Positions 1-7,060 of a stretch of DNA of 8,618 nucleotides are shown one piece after another. Positions within the stretch are counted from its first letter, which is position 1, and each line of letters opens with the position of its first letter. Made by a program: the position numbers and the translations under genes. Source of the stretch: an uncultured Lachnospiraceae bacterium (GTDB lineage: Bacteria; Bacillota; Clostridia; Lachnospirales; Lachnospiraceae); the NCBI GenBank assembly GCA_910588285.1, contig CAJUQB010000139.1, forward strand, positions 1,504-10,121, read 5' to 3'. The notes under the pieces are model-generated. The model was given only the letters and a program-made list of their open reading frames with translations, did not search any database and had not been told where the DNA came from.

Positions 1-211
1 GTTCTGAGGAATCGCAGGTCTTGTCATAGTAGGCGCACAGCATCTTCGCCGCAAAGGATTTCCCAAAGCGGCGGGGACGGCTGATACAGATCAACTTCTC
101 CGGTGTCCCAATTGCCTCATTGATCTGGCCGATCAGCCCGGTCTTATCCACATAGGTTCGATTTCTTATTTCTATAAATCCCCTGTTCCCCGGATTCAAA
201 TATGTTCCCAT
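1..211 (-). CDS. AAA-ATPase-like / PD-(D/E)XK nuclease protein, copy 1 (N-terminal part only)
   Basis: This is the first 70 codons of a third member of the paralogous ATPase/nuclease family; the gene runs off the left edge, so its intactness is unknown. It begins MGTYLNPGNRG like the two complete copies and contains the P-loop-like motif RPRRFGKS at residues 45-52. Over the visible part it differs from copy 2 at one residue only (Ala instead of Thr at position 33), while the DNA has about 13 changes in 224 bases, mostly silent. The start is fixed by an AGGAGGG ribosome binding site at 218-224, six bases before the ATG. Copy 2 ends at 235, only 23 bp upstream, with no terminator between, so the two are probably co-transcribed. 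In this family (PF09820 plus PF08011) the rest of the protein would be a C-terminal nuclease domain. Function is not established. Confidence 0.85.
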   Translation of the reverse strand, partial: MGTYLNPGNRGFIEIRNRTYVDKTGLIGQINEAIGTPEKLICISRPRRFGKSFAAKMLCAYYDKTCDSSE

Positions 212-234
212 TTGATGCCCTCCTGTTCCTTTCC

Positions 235-1833
235 CTATAAAGCCGTTTCCATTGTATCATACTTTTCAATCACACAGCTATGCTTCCGCTGCCCCGCTGC
301 TGCATCCTTGTCATAGGAAATCCCCACCAGCAGCAGCTCCCCTCCAAAATCTTTGACTGCCTGGGGGGAATTCCGCTCCTTGATCTGGGCAATGGCTCCC
401 TCCGCAGACTGGTTCCATTTCAGCTCTATCAGCAGGGCCGGCAGCGACGAATGCTTCCTGGGCAGATATAAGATATCCGCATACCCCACACCTGACGGGA
501 ATTCCTCAAACAGCATGTACTCATCCCCATAGCTGAAATAAGCGCGTTTCACCACACTGCGCAGGGCCTGCTCCCCATGATAATGCAGCGGTGATTCCTC
601 CTCATGGATCCGCTCGATCTGGGCTGCCACAGCCTCCTCCTTCCCCTGGATCGTATCCAGAATCAGCTGGTCGCTCTCCCGCACTCTCCGGATCGTGTCG
701 TCACGCTTCACCCGGCGGATCATTTTCACAAATTCCAGCCGGATCTCCTCATTGGGGATCCGCGCCCGCCCGGCCTCATCGTCATAGGACAGGTAGCCCA
801 AATGGATCAGCAGTGTCAGCACGTCATCCCGATTCTGGAAGCTTACCAGGTCATTGGCAAACCCATAGGTGTCCACCGCCACCTCCCCGCCTCCAATCAG
901 CTCCGCCACGGTCTTTGACAGCCCGTCATAATCCAGACTGATATATGTCGTCAGGCTTTTTGAAGCTGAGGTCTCTGTCCAATAGGAACGGAACCTCTGA
1001 TTGCGGACAGCCTTCATCACGGAATTGGGATTGTATATGGGCTCTGTGCCGCTGAACAGATATCCGTCGTACCAGAATTTCATTTTATCGTAATCACAAT
1101 GGCTGGCTTCGCAGAGAGCCTTGACCTCTCTGTCTGTGAAGCCCACATAGCTCTCATAGGCTCCCGGGAAAACCATGGAATACTCCTGAAAATCCGAGAT
1201 CGCTGATTGGGAGCCATCCTTCTTGATGGGCAGGATCCCGGTCATATAGACGGCTGCAAATATCTTGTCAGTAGTACCGCTGCCCTTGAACAGCGTCCGT
1301 AAGAATCTGAGATATTCCTTCTGAATCCCCGGCGTCTCCCGGATGGGCGCATCCCATTCGTCGATAATCATGACGAATTTGTTTCCTGTCAGCTCCACTG
1401 CATGGATCAGGGTTTCATCAAATGCATTCCCCACCTTCAGGTCCGGATACGCCAGCACAAGTTCCTCTGTCACGCTGTCCTCGATAAAGGAGATCATGTT
1501 TTCTGCCTGAACCTTGCCCATGAGATTTGTCATATCAAGATAAATCACATCATACTGGTTCAGATGCTGACAATAGCCTCCGTTCCACCTCTCATCCACA
1601 GCAATTGCCAGATCGTCAAACAGTTCTGAGGAATCGCAGGTCTTGTCATAGTAGGCGCACAGCATCTTCGCCGCAAAAGACTTCCCAAAGCGGCGGGGAC
1701 GGCTGATACAGATCAATTTCTCCGGTGTTCCGATCGTCTCATTGATCTGGCCGATCAGTCCGGTCTTATCCACATAAGTTCGGTTTCTAATCTCTATAAA
1801 TCCCCTGTTCCCCGGATTCAAATATGTGCCCAT
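235..1833 (-). CDS. AAA-ATPase-like protein with C-terminal PD-(D/E)XK nuclease domain, copy 2
   Basis: Complete 532-residue protein, a usual length for the AAA-ATPase_like (PF09820) plus DUF1703/PD-(D/E)XK nuclease (PF08011) architecture. Visible in order: a P-loop-like motif RPRRFGKS at residues 45-52; a Walker B strand with IIDEW at 156-160; a sensor-like AAVYMTGILPIKK at 193-205; a divergent central part (about 218-298) with a conserved YNPNSVMKA; and a nuclease core with D453 (YADILYL) followed by E470-L-K472, the D...ExK signature. The ATPase and nuclease residues all look intact. The protein is expected to be cytosolic, with no signal peptide or membrane segment. The start is supported by AGGAGGG at 1840-1846 and by alignment with the other copies. 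It follows the SEC-C gene by 71 bp and precedes copy 1 by 23 bp. Its C-terminus is six residues longer than copy 3. Family function is unknown; nucleic-acid cleavage coupled to ATPase activity is inference. Confidence 0.92.
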   Translation of the reverse strand: MGTYLNPGNRGFIEIRNRTYVDKTGLIGQINETIGTPEKLICISRPRRFGKSFAAKMLCAYYDKTCDSSELFDDLAIAVDERWNGGYCQHLNQYDVIYLDMTNLMGKVQAENMISFIEDSVTEELVLAYPDLKVGNAFDETLIHAVELTGNKFVMIIDEWDAPIRETPGIQKEYLRFLRTLFKGSGTTDKIFAAVYMTGILPIKKDGSQSAISDFQEYSMVFPGAYESYVGFTDREVKALCEASHCDYDKMKFWYDGYLFSGTEPIYNPNSVMKAVRNQRFRSYWTETSASKSLTTYISLDYDGLSKTVAELIGGGEVAVDTYGFANDLVSFQNRDDVLTLLIHLGYLSYDDEAGRARIPNEEIRLEFVKMIRRVKRDDTIRRVRESDQLILDTIQGKEEAVAAQIERIHEEESPLHYHGEQALRSVVKRAYFSYGDEYMLFEEFPSGVGYADILYLPRKHSSLPALLIELKWNQSAEGAIAQIKERNSPQAVKDFGGELLLVGISYDKDAAAGQRKHSCVIEKYDTMETAL

Positions 1834-1846
1834 TTGATGCCCTCCT
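1623..1846. repeat. Direct repeat with 1-224 (5' ends of copies 2 and 1)
   Basis: The first 224 bases of the window recur here in the same orientation with about 13 mismatches and no gap, covering the ribosome binding site and first 70 codons. Copy 3 carries a third, more diverged version up to about 5803. Such repeats could allow deletion or gene conversion between copies. Confidence 0.9.
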
Positions 1847-1853
1847 CTTCTAT
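1831..1853. repeat. Identical leader shared with 5781-5803
   Basis: The start codon, ribosome binding site and the next bases upstream are identical for 23 bases between copy 2 (1831-1853) and copy 3 (5781-5803). Similarity then stops abruptly. Copy 1 shares only the part up to its ribosome binding site at 224. This marks the upstream edge of the duplicated unit. Confidence 0.75.
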
Positions 1854-1861
1854 TATCACCT

Positions 1862-1890
1862 ATTGTACCAAACCACAGTCCCTATATCCA
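1862..1890 (-). promoter_or_regulatory. Possible internal promoter before copy 2
   Basis: On the minus strand, TGGATA (1885-1890) and TACAAT (1862-1867) are 17 bases apart, matching consensus at four of six and five of six positions. They lie in the 71-bp gap between the SEC-C gene and copy 2, so copies 2 and 1 could be expressed separately. Short boxes like these occur by chance, hence low confidence. Confidence 0.35.
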
Positions 1891-1904
1891 TTCCCCATAT
1901 AATC

Positions 1905-4166
1905 TTAAGTATTTTTTCCACAGCAGTGCTTATATTTCCTTCCGCTTCCGCAGGGACAGGGATCATTGCGCCCAACCTTAGCTGCCCTCCGCCGATAGGT
2001 GGAATCTGCTGTTTCCGCCATATCCCAGATATTCTCACTGCTGTCATACAGGATACCGGCCATTCTCCGGATCTGCTCTGTCAGACTGTCTTCCATCATC
2101 TGCACGCTCTGATCCTCTGGCCATGCCCGGAGAAGGGCCTGGACATAGGTCTCTGCCTTGCTGTATTTTTCCGCCTCAATGCAGAGTGTAGCCAGGAGGA
2201 ACAAAAGCTCCCCATTTTCTATCCCTAGCTTCCGTTTCAGACGCTCCAGCTCTTTGATCCGCAGGGAAACATCCCCAATCTCCAGGCTTTCCATCACCTC
2301 CTGCTGTATCCTGCAGGGCATGTAGAATAAGGCGGTATCCTCCTCCACTGCATACTCTTCACAATCCTCATCAACCAGATCCAGGCTGTAAGGATTCTGG
2401 TGGTTTTTCTTTCCATAATCCACTCTGCTGTAGCCCTTCAGCATGGGGAGCCCTGTATGCAGGCAGAGCCTCGTCAGGATATACCACAGCTGTATCCACT
2501 CCGCCAGTGTTTCCGGCTCATACCATTCCTCAATGAGTTCCAGTACGGTGGCTGCACTGGATCCATTTATTACAAAAAGAAAGCATTCGTTCAGCAGCTC
2601 CTGGCCTTCCTCCGCATCCATTTCAAGAATATGATAAAAATAATCCGCCAATTCTCCCCAAAACGGATAAACCGCATTATACCCATGGACACTCATCGCC
2701 TTCCGCTCATCAGCTGAAAAGGGATAATACCCGGTATGCTCACTGTACTGCAGACGTTTTTTCATAATTGTCGCCACATCAAGCTGTAAGGAGGCTGCAT
2801 AGCTGGTTCCATCCGGCCGGTATACCGTCTGGAATAAATTTGCAAAATTTCCATGCCAATATACAAGCCGCAGAAAATCCTCTTTTTCCACATGCTTTTT
2901 TATATCCTTCGAATACCATTCATATAAGGTATCCAGTTCAATCAGGCCATAGGCCAGAATATAACCGCCAATGCAGGGATCCGTCTCCTCAAGCATCTGG
3001 TATGTCTTCCTGCAGAGCGGTTCTGTCAGCAGTTTGACTATATACCCAGCATCTGCTGCAAGGCAAAATACTGCCTGTTGGGCCTTCCCCTTCTTCTCCA
3101 TAATCATATCCATCAGCCCCAGCGAAACCAGCCGATGTACGGTAAAGCAATCGGGCGGGGCCGGGGCAGCTCCGTCCGGCAATGCAAGGATTTCCCGCAG
3201 ATACTCCAGATCCTCCTGGCACAGCACATAGAGAAGATACTCCGGCTGTTTCTGAAGAAATGCGGAAATTGCTGCTATCTGCTGCTTTTTATTCAGATTT
3301 TCTGCCGGGATTCTCAAATATTTGCAATAATCCTCCGCCTGCTTCTGGTTTAATTCTCCAAGAAGCTCTTCTTGCGTCAGCGGGGAGTTCCTTTTCTCAA
3401 ATGAATATCCTCTGCTTCTCAAGGGCTTCTCCGGCAGGCGGATCCCCGGCAGAATCATCTGCTCATATTCTCCTGTCAGCGGGCCGGGCTTCTCCTTGGG
3501 CTGCCCCTCCCATTTGTCGTAGAACTGCTCCCATTGCTCCAGCTTCTTCCCCACAAGGTCATTGAATGAGAAATAAGCCTTATTATAGTCCTCGGCACAT
3601 TCCTTGACCATGCGTTGAAACCATTTTTCCACTTCCTCCATGCCAGTCAGAGCTTCTACCATCTCCTTTGTTTCCGCGGAGGACTCTGCCACCGAAAACT
3701 TCATCCTCTCCAGTGCCTGATTTACCGCATTCAGGTCAAAGGGAATTCTCGCATCCTCCAAATCTCCCCAGATGCCGCCGCTGTCCTCCATAAAATGATC
3801 GCCTTTGGCCTTCCGCACGGTGGCATACCGCTCCCCATACTCCGGCTCCTCCTTCTCATACACAATCTTATGGCGCCAGTCGTCCCCAAAATCATAGGTG
3901 TAGCGGATCCATTTGTGGGACATCAGAAAATCATCCACATCCGCTTCCTCTTCGTCCAGCACATCGCTCCAGAAATCCCCCGCTGCTGCCCCAATGCGCA
4001 GATTCCTCCGGGGGAAGGTAAATTCATGGAGGTGATCATCCTCCCAGCCAAAGGCTGCCTGTATGATGCAGTGCAGCGCCCAAAAACTGATATGCTCCGG
4101 CAGGACTACACGCCGCCATACCGGCGGATGGGTATCCTCCAGGGTAATTTTTACAATATGTCCCAT
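1905..4166 (-). CDS. pRiA4b ORF-3-like domain protein with C-terminal SEC-C zinc motif
   Basis: A 753-residue protein. Residues 1 to about 155 match the plasmid pRiA4b ORF-3 / IS1096 passenger family (PF07929): an N-terminal strand with PPVWRRV at 14-20, a LHCIIQAAFGWEDDHLHEF stretch at 31-49, YTYDFGDDW at 89-97 and MEDSGG at 126-131. The C-terminus carries a SEC-C motif (PF02810), with C737-x-C739-x8-C748-C749 in CPCGSGRKYKHCC, a small zinc-binding tail. The 550 or so residues between are rich in helices, with a possible TPR-like stretch near 650-690, and I recognise no catalytic motif there. A ribosome binding site (AAAGGA at 4174-4179) lies seven bases before the ATG. It starts 36 bp after copy 3 ends and is followed 71 bp later by copy 2, so it sits inside the ATPase/nuclease array. 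Its role is unknown; a partner or adaptor of the flanking nucleases is inference from position. Confidence 0.9.
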   Translation of the reverse strand: MGHIVKITLEDTHPPVWRRVVLPEHISFWALHCIIQAAFGWEDDHLHEFTFPRRNLRIGAAAGDFWSDVLDEEEADVDDFLMSHKWIRYTYDFGDDWRHKIVYEKEEPEYGERYATVRKAKGDHFMEDSGGIWGDLEDARIPFDLNAVNQALERMKFSVAESSAETKEMVEALTGMEEVEKWFQRMVKECAEDYNKAYFSFNDLVGKKLEQWEQFYDKWEGQPKEKPGPLTGEYEQMILPGIRLPEKPLRSRGYSFEKRNSPLTQEELLGELNQKQAEDYCKYLRIPAENLNKKQQIAAISAFLQKQPEYLLYVLCQEDLEYLREILALPDGAAPAPPDCFTVHRLVSLGLMDMIMEKKGKAQQAVFCLAADAGYIVKLLTEPLCRKTYQMLEETDPCIGGYILAYGLIELDTLYEWYSKDIKKHVEKEDFLRLVYWHGNFANLFQTVYRPDGTSYAASLQLDVATIMKKRLQYSEHTGYYPFSADERKAMSVHGYNAVYPFWGELADYFYHILEMDAEEGQELLNECFLFVINGSSAATVLELIEEWYEPETLAEWIQLWYILTRLCLHTGLPMLKGYSRVDYGKKNHQNPYSLDLVDEDCEEYAVEEDTALFYMPCRIQQEVMESLEIGDVSLRIKELERLKRKLGIENGELLFLLATLCIEAEKYSKAETYVQALLRAWPEDQSVQMMEDSLTEQIRRMAGILYDSSENIWDMAETADSTYRRRAAKVGRNDPCPCGSGRKYKHCCGKNT

Positions 4167-4202
4167 AGCTTTTTCCTTTCTTTTGTATCAAATTGTCCTT
4201 GA

Positions 4203-5783
4203 TCATACATATTTTTCAATGCAGCAGGTGTGCTTCCGCTGCCCTGCCGGTGCATCCTTATCATAGGAAATCCCCACCAGCAGCAGATCCCCGCCAAAAT
4301 CTTTGATTGCCTGTGGATAATTGCGATCCTTAATCTGGGCAATGGCCCCCTCCGCGGACTGGTTCCACTTCAGCTCAATCAGCAGGGCCGGCAGGGGCGA
4401 ATACTTTCTGGGCAGGTACAAAATATCTGCATAGCCCACACCTGACGGGAATTCCTCAAACAGGAGGTACTCATCTCCATAGCTGAAATAGGCACGCTTC
4501 ACCACGCTGCGCAGGGCCTGCTCCCCATGATAATGCAGCGGCGATTCCTCCTCGTGGATCCGCTCAATCTGGGCCGCCACAGCCTCCTCCTTCCCCTGGA
4601 TCGTGTCCAGGATCAGCTGGTCGCTCTCCCGCACCCTTCGGATTGTATCATCGCGCTTCACCTGGCGGATCATTTTTACAAATTCCAACCGGATCTCCTC
4701 ATTGGGAATCCGCACAGTCCCAGTCTCCTCCTCATAGGCAAGATAGCCCAAATGGATCAGCAGCGTCAGCACATCGTCCCGGTTCCGGAAGGTCACCAGA
4801 TCGTTTGCAAAGCCTTTGGTATCCACCCTGACCCTTCCTCCGCCAATCAGCTCCGCCACAGTCCCGGACAGCCCGTCATAATCCAGGCTCACATATCCCG
4901 CCAGGCTTTCTGCTGCTGAGGTCTGCGTCCAGTAGGAATCAAAATCATGATACCGGATGGCCTTCATCACCGAATTGGGGTTATAGACTGAACCCACCCC
5001 CCGGAAGGAATATCCGTCATACCAATACCTCATCTGTGCAAAATCACAATGGTGCTCCTCACAAAGCTTCCGAACCTCTGTCGCGGTAAATCCCACATAG
5101 GGCCCAAAATACCGCGGCTTAATCACAGGGAATTCCTGAAAATCCGAAATTGCAGACTGGGAACCATCCTTCTTGATGGGCAAAATCCCCGTCATATAGA
5201 CAGCTGCAAAAATCTTATCGGTAGTTCCGCTGCCCTTGAACAGCATCCGCAAAAATTTGAGATAAGTCTTCTGGAGCTCTGGTATTTCCCGGATGGGGGC
5301 ATCCCATTCGTCGATAATCATGACAAATTTGTTTCCTGTCAGCTCCACTGCACGGATCAGGGTCTCATCAAATGCATTCCCCGCCTTCAGGCCCGGGTAT
5401 GCCAGCACAAGCTCCTCTGTCACGCTGTCCTCAATATAGGAGATCATATTTTCTGCCTGTGCCTTGCCCATGAGGTTTGTCATATCAAGATAAATCACAT
5501 CATACTGGTTCAGATGCTGACGGTAGCCTCCGTTCCACCTCTCATCCACAGCAATTGCCAGATCGTCAAACAATGCTGCGGAATCGCAGGTCTTGTCATA
5601 ATAGGCGCACAGCATTTGCGTGGCATATGATTTTCCAAAACGGCGTGGGCGGCTGATACAAATCAGTTTCTCCTTTGTTCCGATCGTCTCATTGATCTGG
5701 CCAACCAGCCCGGTCTTATCCACATAGGTCCCATTTCTTATTTCTATAAATCCCCTGTTCCCCGGATTCAAATATGTGCCCAT
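4203..5783 (-). CDS. AAA-ATPase-like protein with C-terminal PD-(D/E)XK nuclease domain, copy 3
   Basis: Complete 526-residue paralogue of copy 2, aligning from end to end without a gap. It keeps RPRRFGKS (45-52), IIDEW (156-160), D453 and E470-L-K472, so both the ATPase and the nuclease centres look intact. Compared with copy 2, residues 1-217 and 299-520 differ at roughly 10% of positions, but residues 218-298 differ at nearly half. The frame is open up to 5957, but the start at 5783 is chosen for two reasons. It carries the AGGAGGG ribosome binding site (5790-5796), identical in spacing to copies 1 and 2. The extra 58 residues of the longer frame would be encoded by palindrome and promoter DNA. 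It is the first gene after a candidate promoter at 5857-5885, and hence probably the head of the four-gene operon. Function is not established for the family; PD-(D/E)XK nuclease activity is inferred from the motif. Confidence 0.92.
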   Translation of the reverse strand: MGTYLNPGNRGFIEIRNGTYVDKTGLVGQINETIGTKEKLICISRPRRFGKSYATQMLCAYYDKTCDSAALFDDLAIAVDERWNGGYRQHLNQYDVIYLDMTNLMGKAQAENMISYIEDSVTEELVLAYPGLKAGNAFDETLIRAVELTGNKFVMIIDEWDAPIREIPELQKTYLKFLRMLFKGSGTTDKIFAAVYMTGILPIKKDGSQSAISDFQEFPVIKPRYFGPYVGFTATEVRKLCEEHHCDFAQMRYWYDGYSFRGVGSVYNPNSVMKAIRYHDFDSYWTQTSAAESLAGYVSLDYDGLSGTVAELIGGGRVRVDTKGFANDLVTFRNRDDVLTLLIHLGYLAYEEETGTVRIPNEEIRLEFVKMIRQVKRDDTIRRVRESDQLILDTIQGKEEAVAAQIERIHEEESPLHYHGEQALRSVVKRAYFSYGDEYLLFEEFPSGVGYADILYLPRKYSPLPALLIELKWNQSAEGAIAQIKDRNYPQAIKDFGGDLLLVGISYDKDAPAGQRKHTCCIEKYV

Positions 5784-5789
5784 TTGATG

Positions 5790-5796
5790 CCCTCCT
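5790..5796 (-). promoter_or_regulatory. Ribosome binding site that fixes the copy 3 start
   Basis: AGGAGGG lies six bases before the ATG at 5783. The same sequence and spacing precede copies 1 and 2 (218-224 and 1840-1846). This argues against the longer in-frame start at 5957. Confidence 0.85.
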
Positions 5797-5856
5797 CTTC
5801 TATCCTGCGGCCTGCTCAGAACTTCTGTCCTTATTTCAAGTTTGTGCCTCATATTC

Positions 5857-5885
5857 AGTATAACAAAACAACACCTAAAATACAA
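5857..5885 (-). promoter_or_regulatory. Candidate sigma70/A promoter for the ATPase/nuclease operon
   Basis: On the minus strand, TTGTAT (5880-5885) and TATACT (5857-5862) are separated by 17 bases. The -10 matches the consensus at five of six positions and the -35 at three of six. It would start transcription near 5850, leaving a leader of about 65 nt before copy 3. It lies downstream of the terminator of the previous operon, where a new promoter is needed. Confidence 0.5.
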
Positions 5886-5956
5886 TGAGCTGCCCGACAA
5901 ATGGGGCGTTTGCATTTTTTGCCTGTTTTGAAACGCCCCATTTGTCGGACGGCTCA
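5886..5956. repeat. Long palindrome: 26-bp arms, 19-nt loop
   Basis: The left arm at 5886-5911 and the right arm at 5931-5956 are inverted copies with two mismatches in 26. The conserved core is ccgacaaatggggcgttt and its complement. The loop (5912-5930) is T-rich on the plus strand. No T-tract directly follows the stem on either strand, which speaks against a simple terminator. No clear target-site duplication is seen at its edges. It abuts the candidate -35 box of the nuclease operon. Possibilities are a MITE-like or REP-like element, an operator, or a hairpin that insulates the two operons. Confidence 0.85.
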
Positions 5957-5989
5957 CACTAGAGCGATCCCGCCCGGAGGGCTTTTTGT

Positions 5990-6021
5990 GATATCGGAAA
6001 TCCGGAGGAATTTCCTATATC
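5990..6021. repeat. Imperfect 12-bp inverted repeat
   Basis: gatatcggaaat (5990-6001) faces atttcctatatc (6010-6021) across an 8-base loop, with one mismatch. It begins just beyond the U-tract of the terminator. No T-run follows it on the minus strand, so it is not clearly a second terminator. It may be part of a dispersed intergenic repeat or a protein-binding site. Confidence 0.6.
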
Positions 6022-6023
6022 GC

Positions 6024-6070
6024 GAAAAATCCCTCTGCTATTCTGAATTAATCCAGCATAGCAGAGGGAT
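6024..6070 (-). terminator. Rho-independent terminator after the COG0523-YcgQ gene
   Basis: The 13-bp perfect inverted repeat atccctctgctat / atagcagagggat (6029-6041 and 6058-6070) has a further CTG/CAG pairing toward the loop. On the minus strand it is followed directly by a run of T (6025-6029). It lies 13 bases past the stop codon of the gene ending at 6084, the expected place for a terminator of the metal operon. Confidence 0.88.
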
Positions 6071-6083
6071 CGGGCCTCAAGCC

Positions 6084-7025
6084 TCAGTTAAAATACACAA
6101 GCTCCTCCTCCGGAGCCTCCGCCGGCTGCACATCCACTGCATACAGTACAGGTCCCTTGCCCTTGTACTCCATGGCAAACTCCACCTGCATCCTGGCTGT
6201 GATGGTAATCCAGGACTTATGAGCGATTGTCGCAGCCTGATCCCACTTGCATTTGAATCCCACAAAGGTGATATCATCAGCGCAGCAGGTCATGGCAAAG
6301 CGACCAGGGATAAATACACCCTTTTTCAGCTTCTCCGGACGGTACACCAGGGCCAGGAACCGTACCTTTTTGCCCTCATATTTCTTAGGGGCGTCCATAG
6401 CATCCAGATACCAGATGCCATAATCCATATCCGTAATATCAATCACATCTGCATGGATATCATAGGGCAGCTCCTCCATATCCCCGTCGTCCACCGTGCC
6501 GTCTGCCCGCTCGTAGGCAATCTGGGCCTTGCGGTTCTTCGCCTTGACTGTGCGGCGGAACTTCCCCTTGGGGGTATTGTCGTCGCAGCGGTTAAAAATC
6601 ACCACGTCAGCCAGGAACAGCTGTTCCATAATCATCGTCCGCATATTTGCCAGATAGACCTCAAAGGTAGCGGCATCCACCAGGGCCAGAGACTGCACCA
6701 GAACCCATTCCTTCGGCTTGTCGCTCTCCAGCAGGGTCGACATCTCCCAGGTTCCATTGTACTCAATAAATACCTGATCCGGCCGGTAGGTATCCTGCAG
6801 CCTTTCCAGGGTTTCCCCGTTAAATTCTTCCTCAAATCCAATGAAAACCATCTTCGTATTGGCTGCAAGAAGCTCATTTTCATCGTATTCTACCTCTCCG
6901 TCCTCACAGCAGATCAACAGCGTCTTGGCGCCCTCGCCAAAATCATTTTCCACCAGGGTCTGGCGGATGAGGGTAGTCTTCCCGCTGTCCATGAAGCCGG
7001 TAAACAAATATACTGGTACTTCCAT
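6084..7025 (-). CDS. COG0523/CobW-type GTPase fused to a YcgQ-like (TIGR03943/DUF1980) C-terminal domain
   Basis: A 313-residue protein. The N-terminal half is a P-loop GTPase of the CobW/HypB/UreG type: GFMDSGKTT at residues 10-18, a Walker B-like VFIEYNG at 85-91 and a guanine-specificity-like NRCD at 145-148. The GCxCC metal-binding motif usual in COG0523 is not present in standard form; ICC followed by acidic residues occurs at 38-46. The C-terminal part (about 200-313), with a KYEGKKVRF segment, the CCADD motif at 247-251 and a proline-rich end, resembles the soluble domain of YcgQ proteins, which usually pair with a DUF318 permease. This points to metal handling, probably at the membrane through a partner. 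It begins 35 bp after the His-rich CobW gene, with AAAGGA at 7035-7040 as ribosome binding site, and is followed by a strong terminator. The GTPase call is firm; the YcgQ similarity is from memory of motifs. Confidence 0.82.
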   Translation of the reverse strand: MEVPVYLFTGFMDSGKTTLIRQTLVENDFGEGAKTLLICCEDGEVEYDENELLAANTKMVFIGFEEEFNGETLERLQDTYRPDQVFIEYNGTWEMSTLLESDKPKEWVLVQSLALVDAATFEVYLANMRTMIMEQLFLADVVIFNRCDDNTPKGKFRRTVKAKNRKAQIAYERADGTVDDGDMEELPYDIHADVIDITDMDYGIWYLDAMDAPKKYEGKKVRFLALVYRPEKLKKGVFIPGRFAMTCCADDITFVGFKCKWDQAATIAHKSWITITARMQVEFAMEYKGKGPVLYAVDVQPAEAPEEELVYFN

Positions 7026-7060
7026 ATTCCATCGTCCTTTCTTCCTGCAGGATTACACCC

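Larger units (their letters stand above)
5784..6083. other. 300-bp non-coding divider between the metal operon and the nuclease operon
   Basis: No credible gene lies here on either strand. Reading in the direction of transcription (right to left), it contains the intrinsic terminator of the COG0523-YcgQ gene, an imperfect 12-bp inverted repeat, a 26-bp-arm palindrome, a promoter candidate and the ribosome binding site of copy 3. It is unusually dense in inverted repeats: three within about 185 bp. A weak outer pair (cgatccc at 5965-5971 and gggatcg at 6066-6072) also brackets two of them. Confidence 0.7.

Noticed and set aside
3615..4202. A 195-codon plus-strand frame opposite the start of the pRiA4b/SEC-C gene
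   Set aside because: Antisense to a well-supported gene, with no recognised domain; a shadow frame.
5784..5957. N-terminal extension of 58 codons on copy 3
   Set aside because: It would be encoded by the palindrome and promoter region, has no counterpart in copies 1 and 2, and the conserved ribosome binding site points to the start at 5783.
5972..5987. Small plus-strand hairpin (gccc-gga-gggc) followed by five T, like a plus-strand terminator
   Set aside because: The stem is only four pairs and no plus-strand gene ends here, so a terminator role is not supported.
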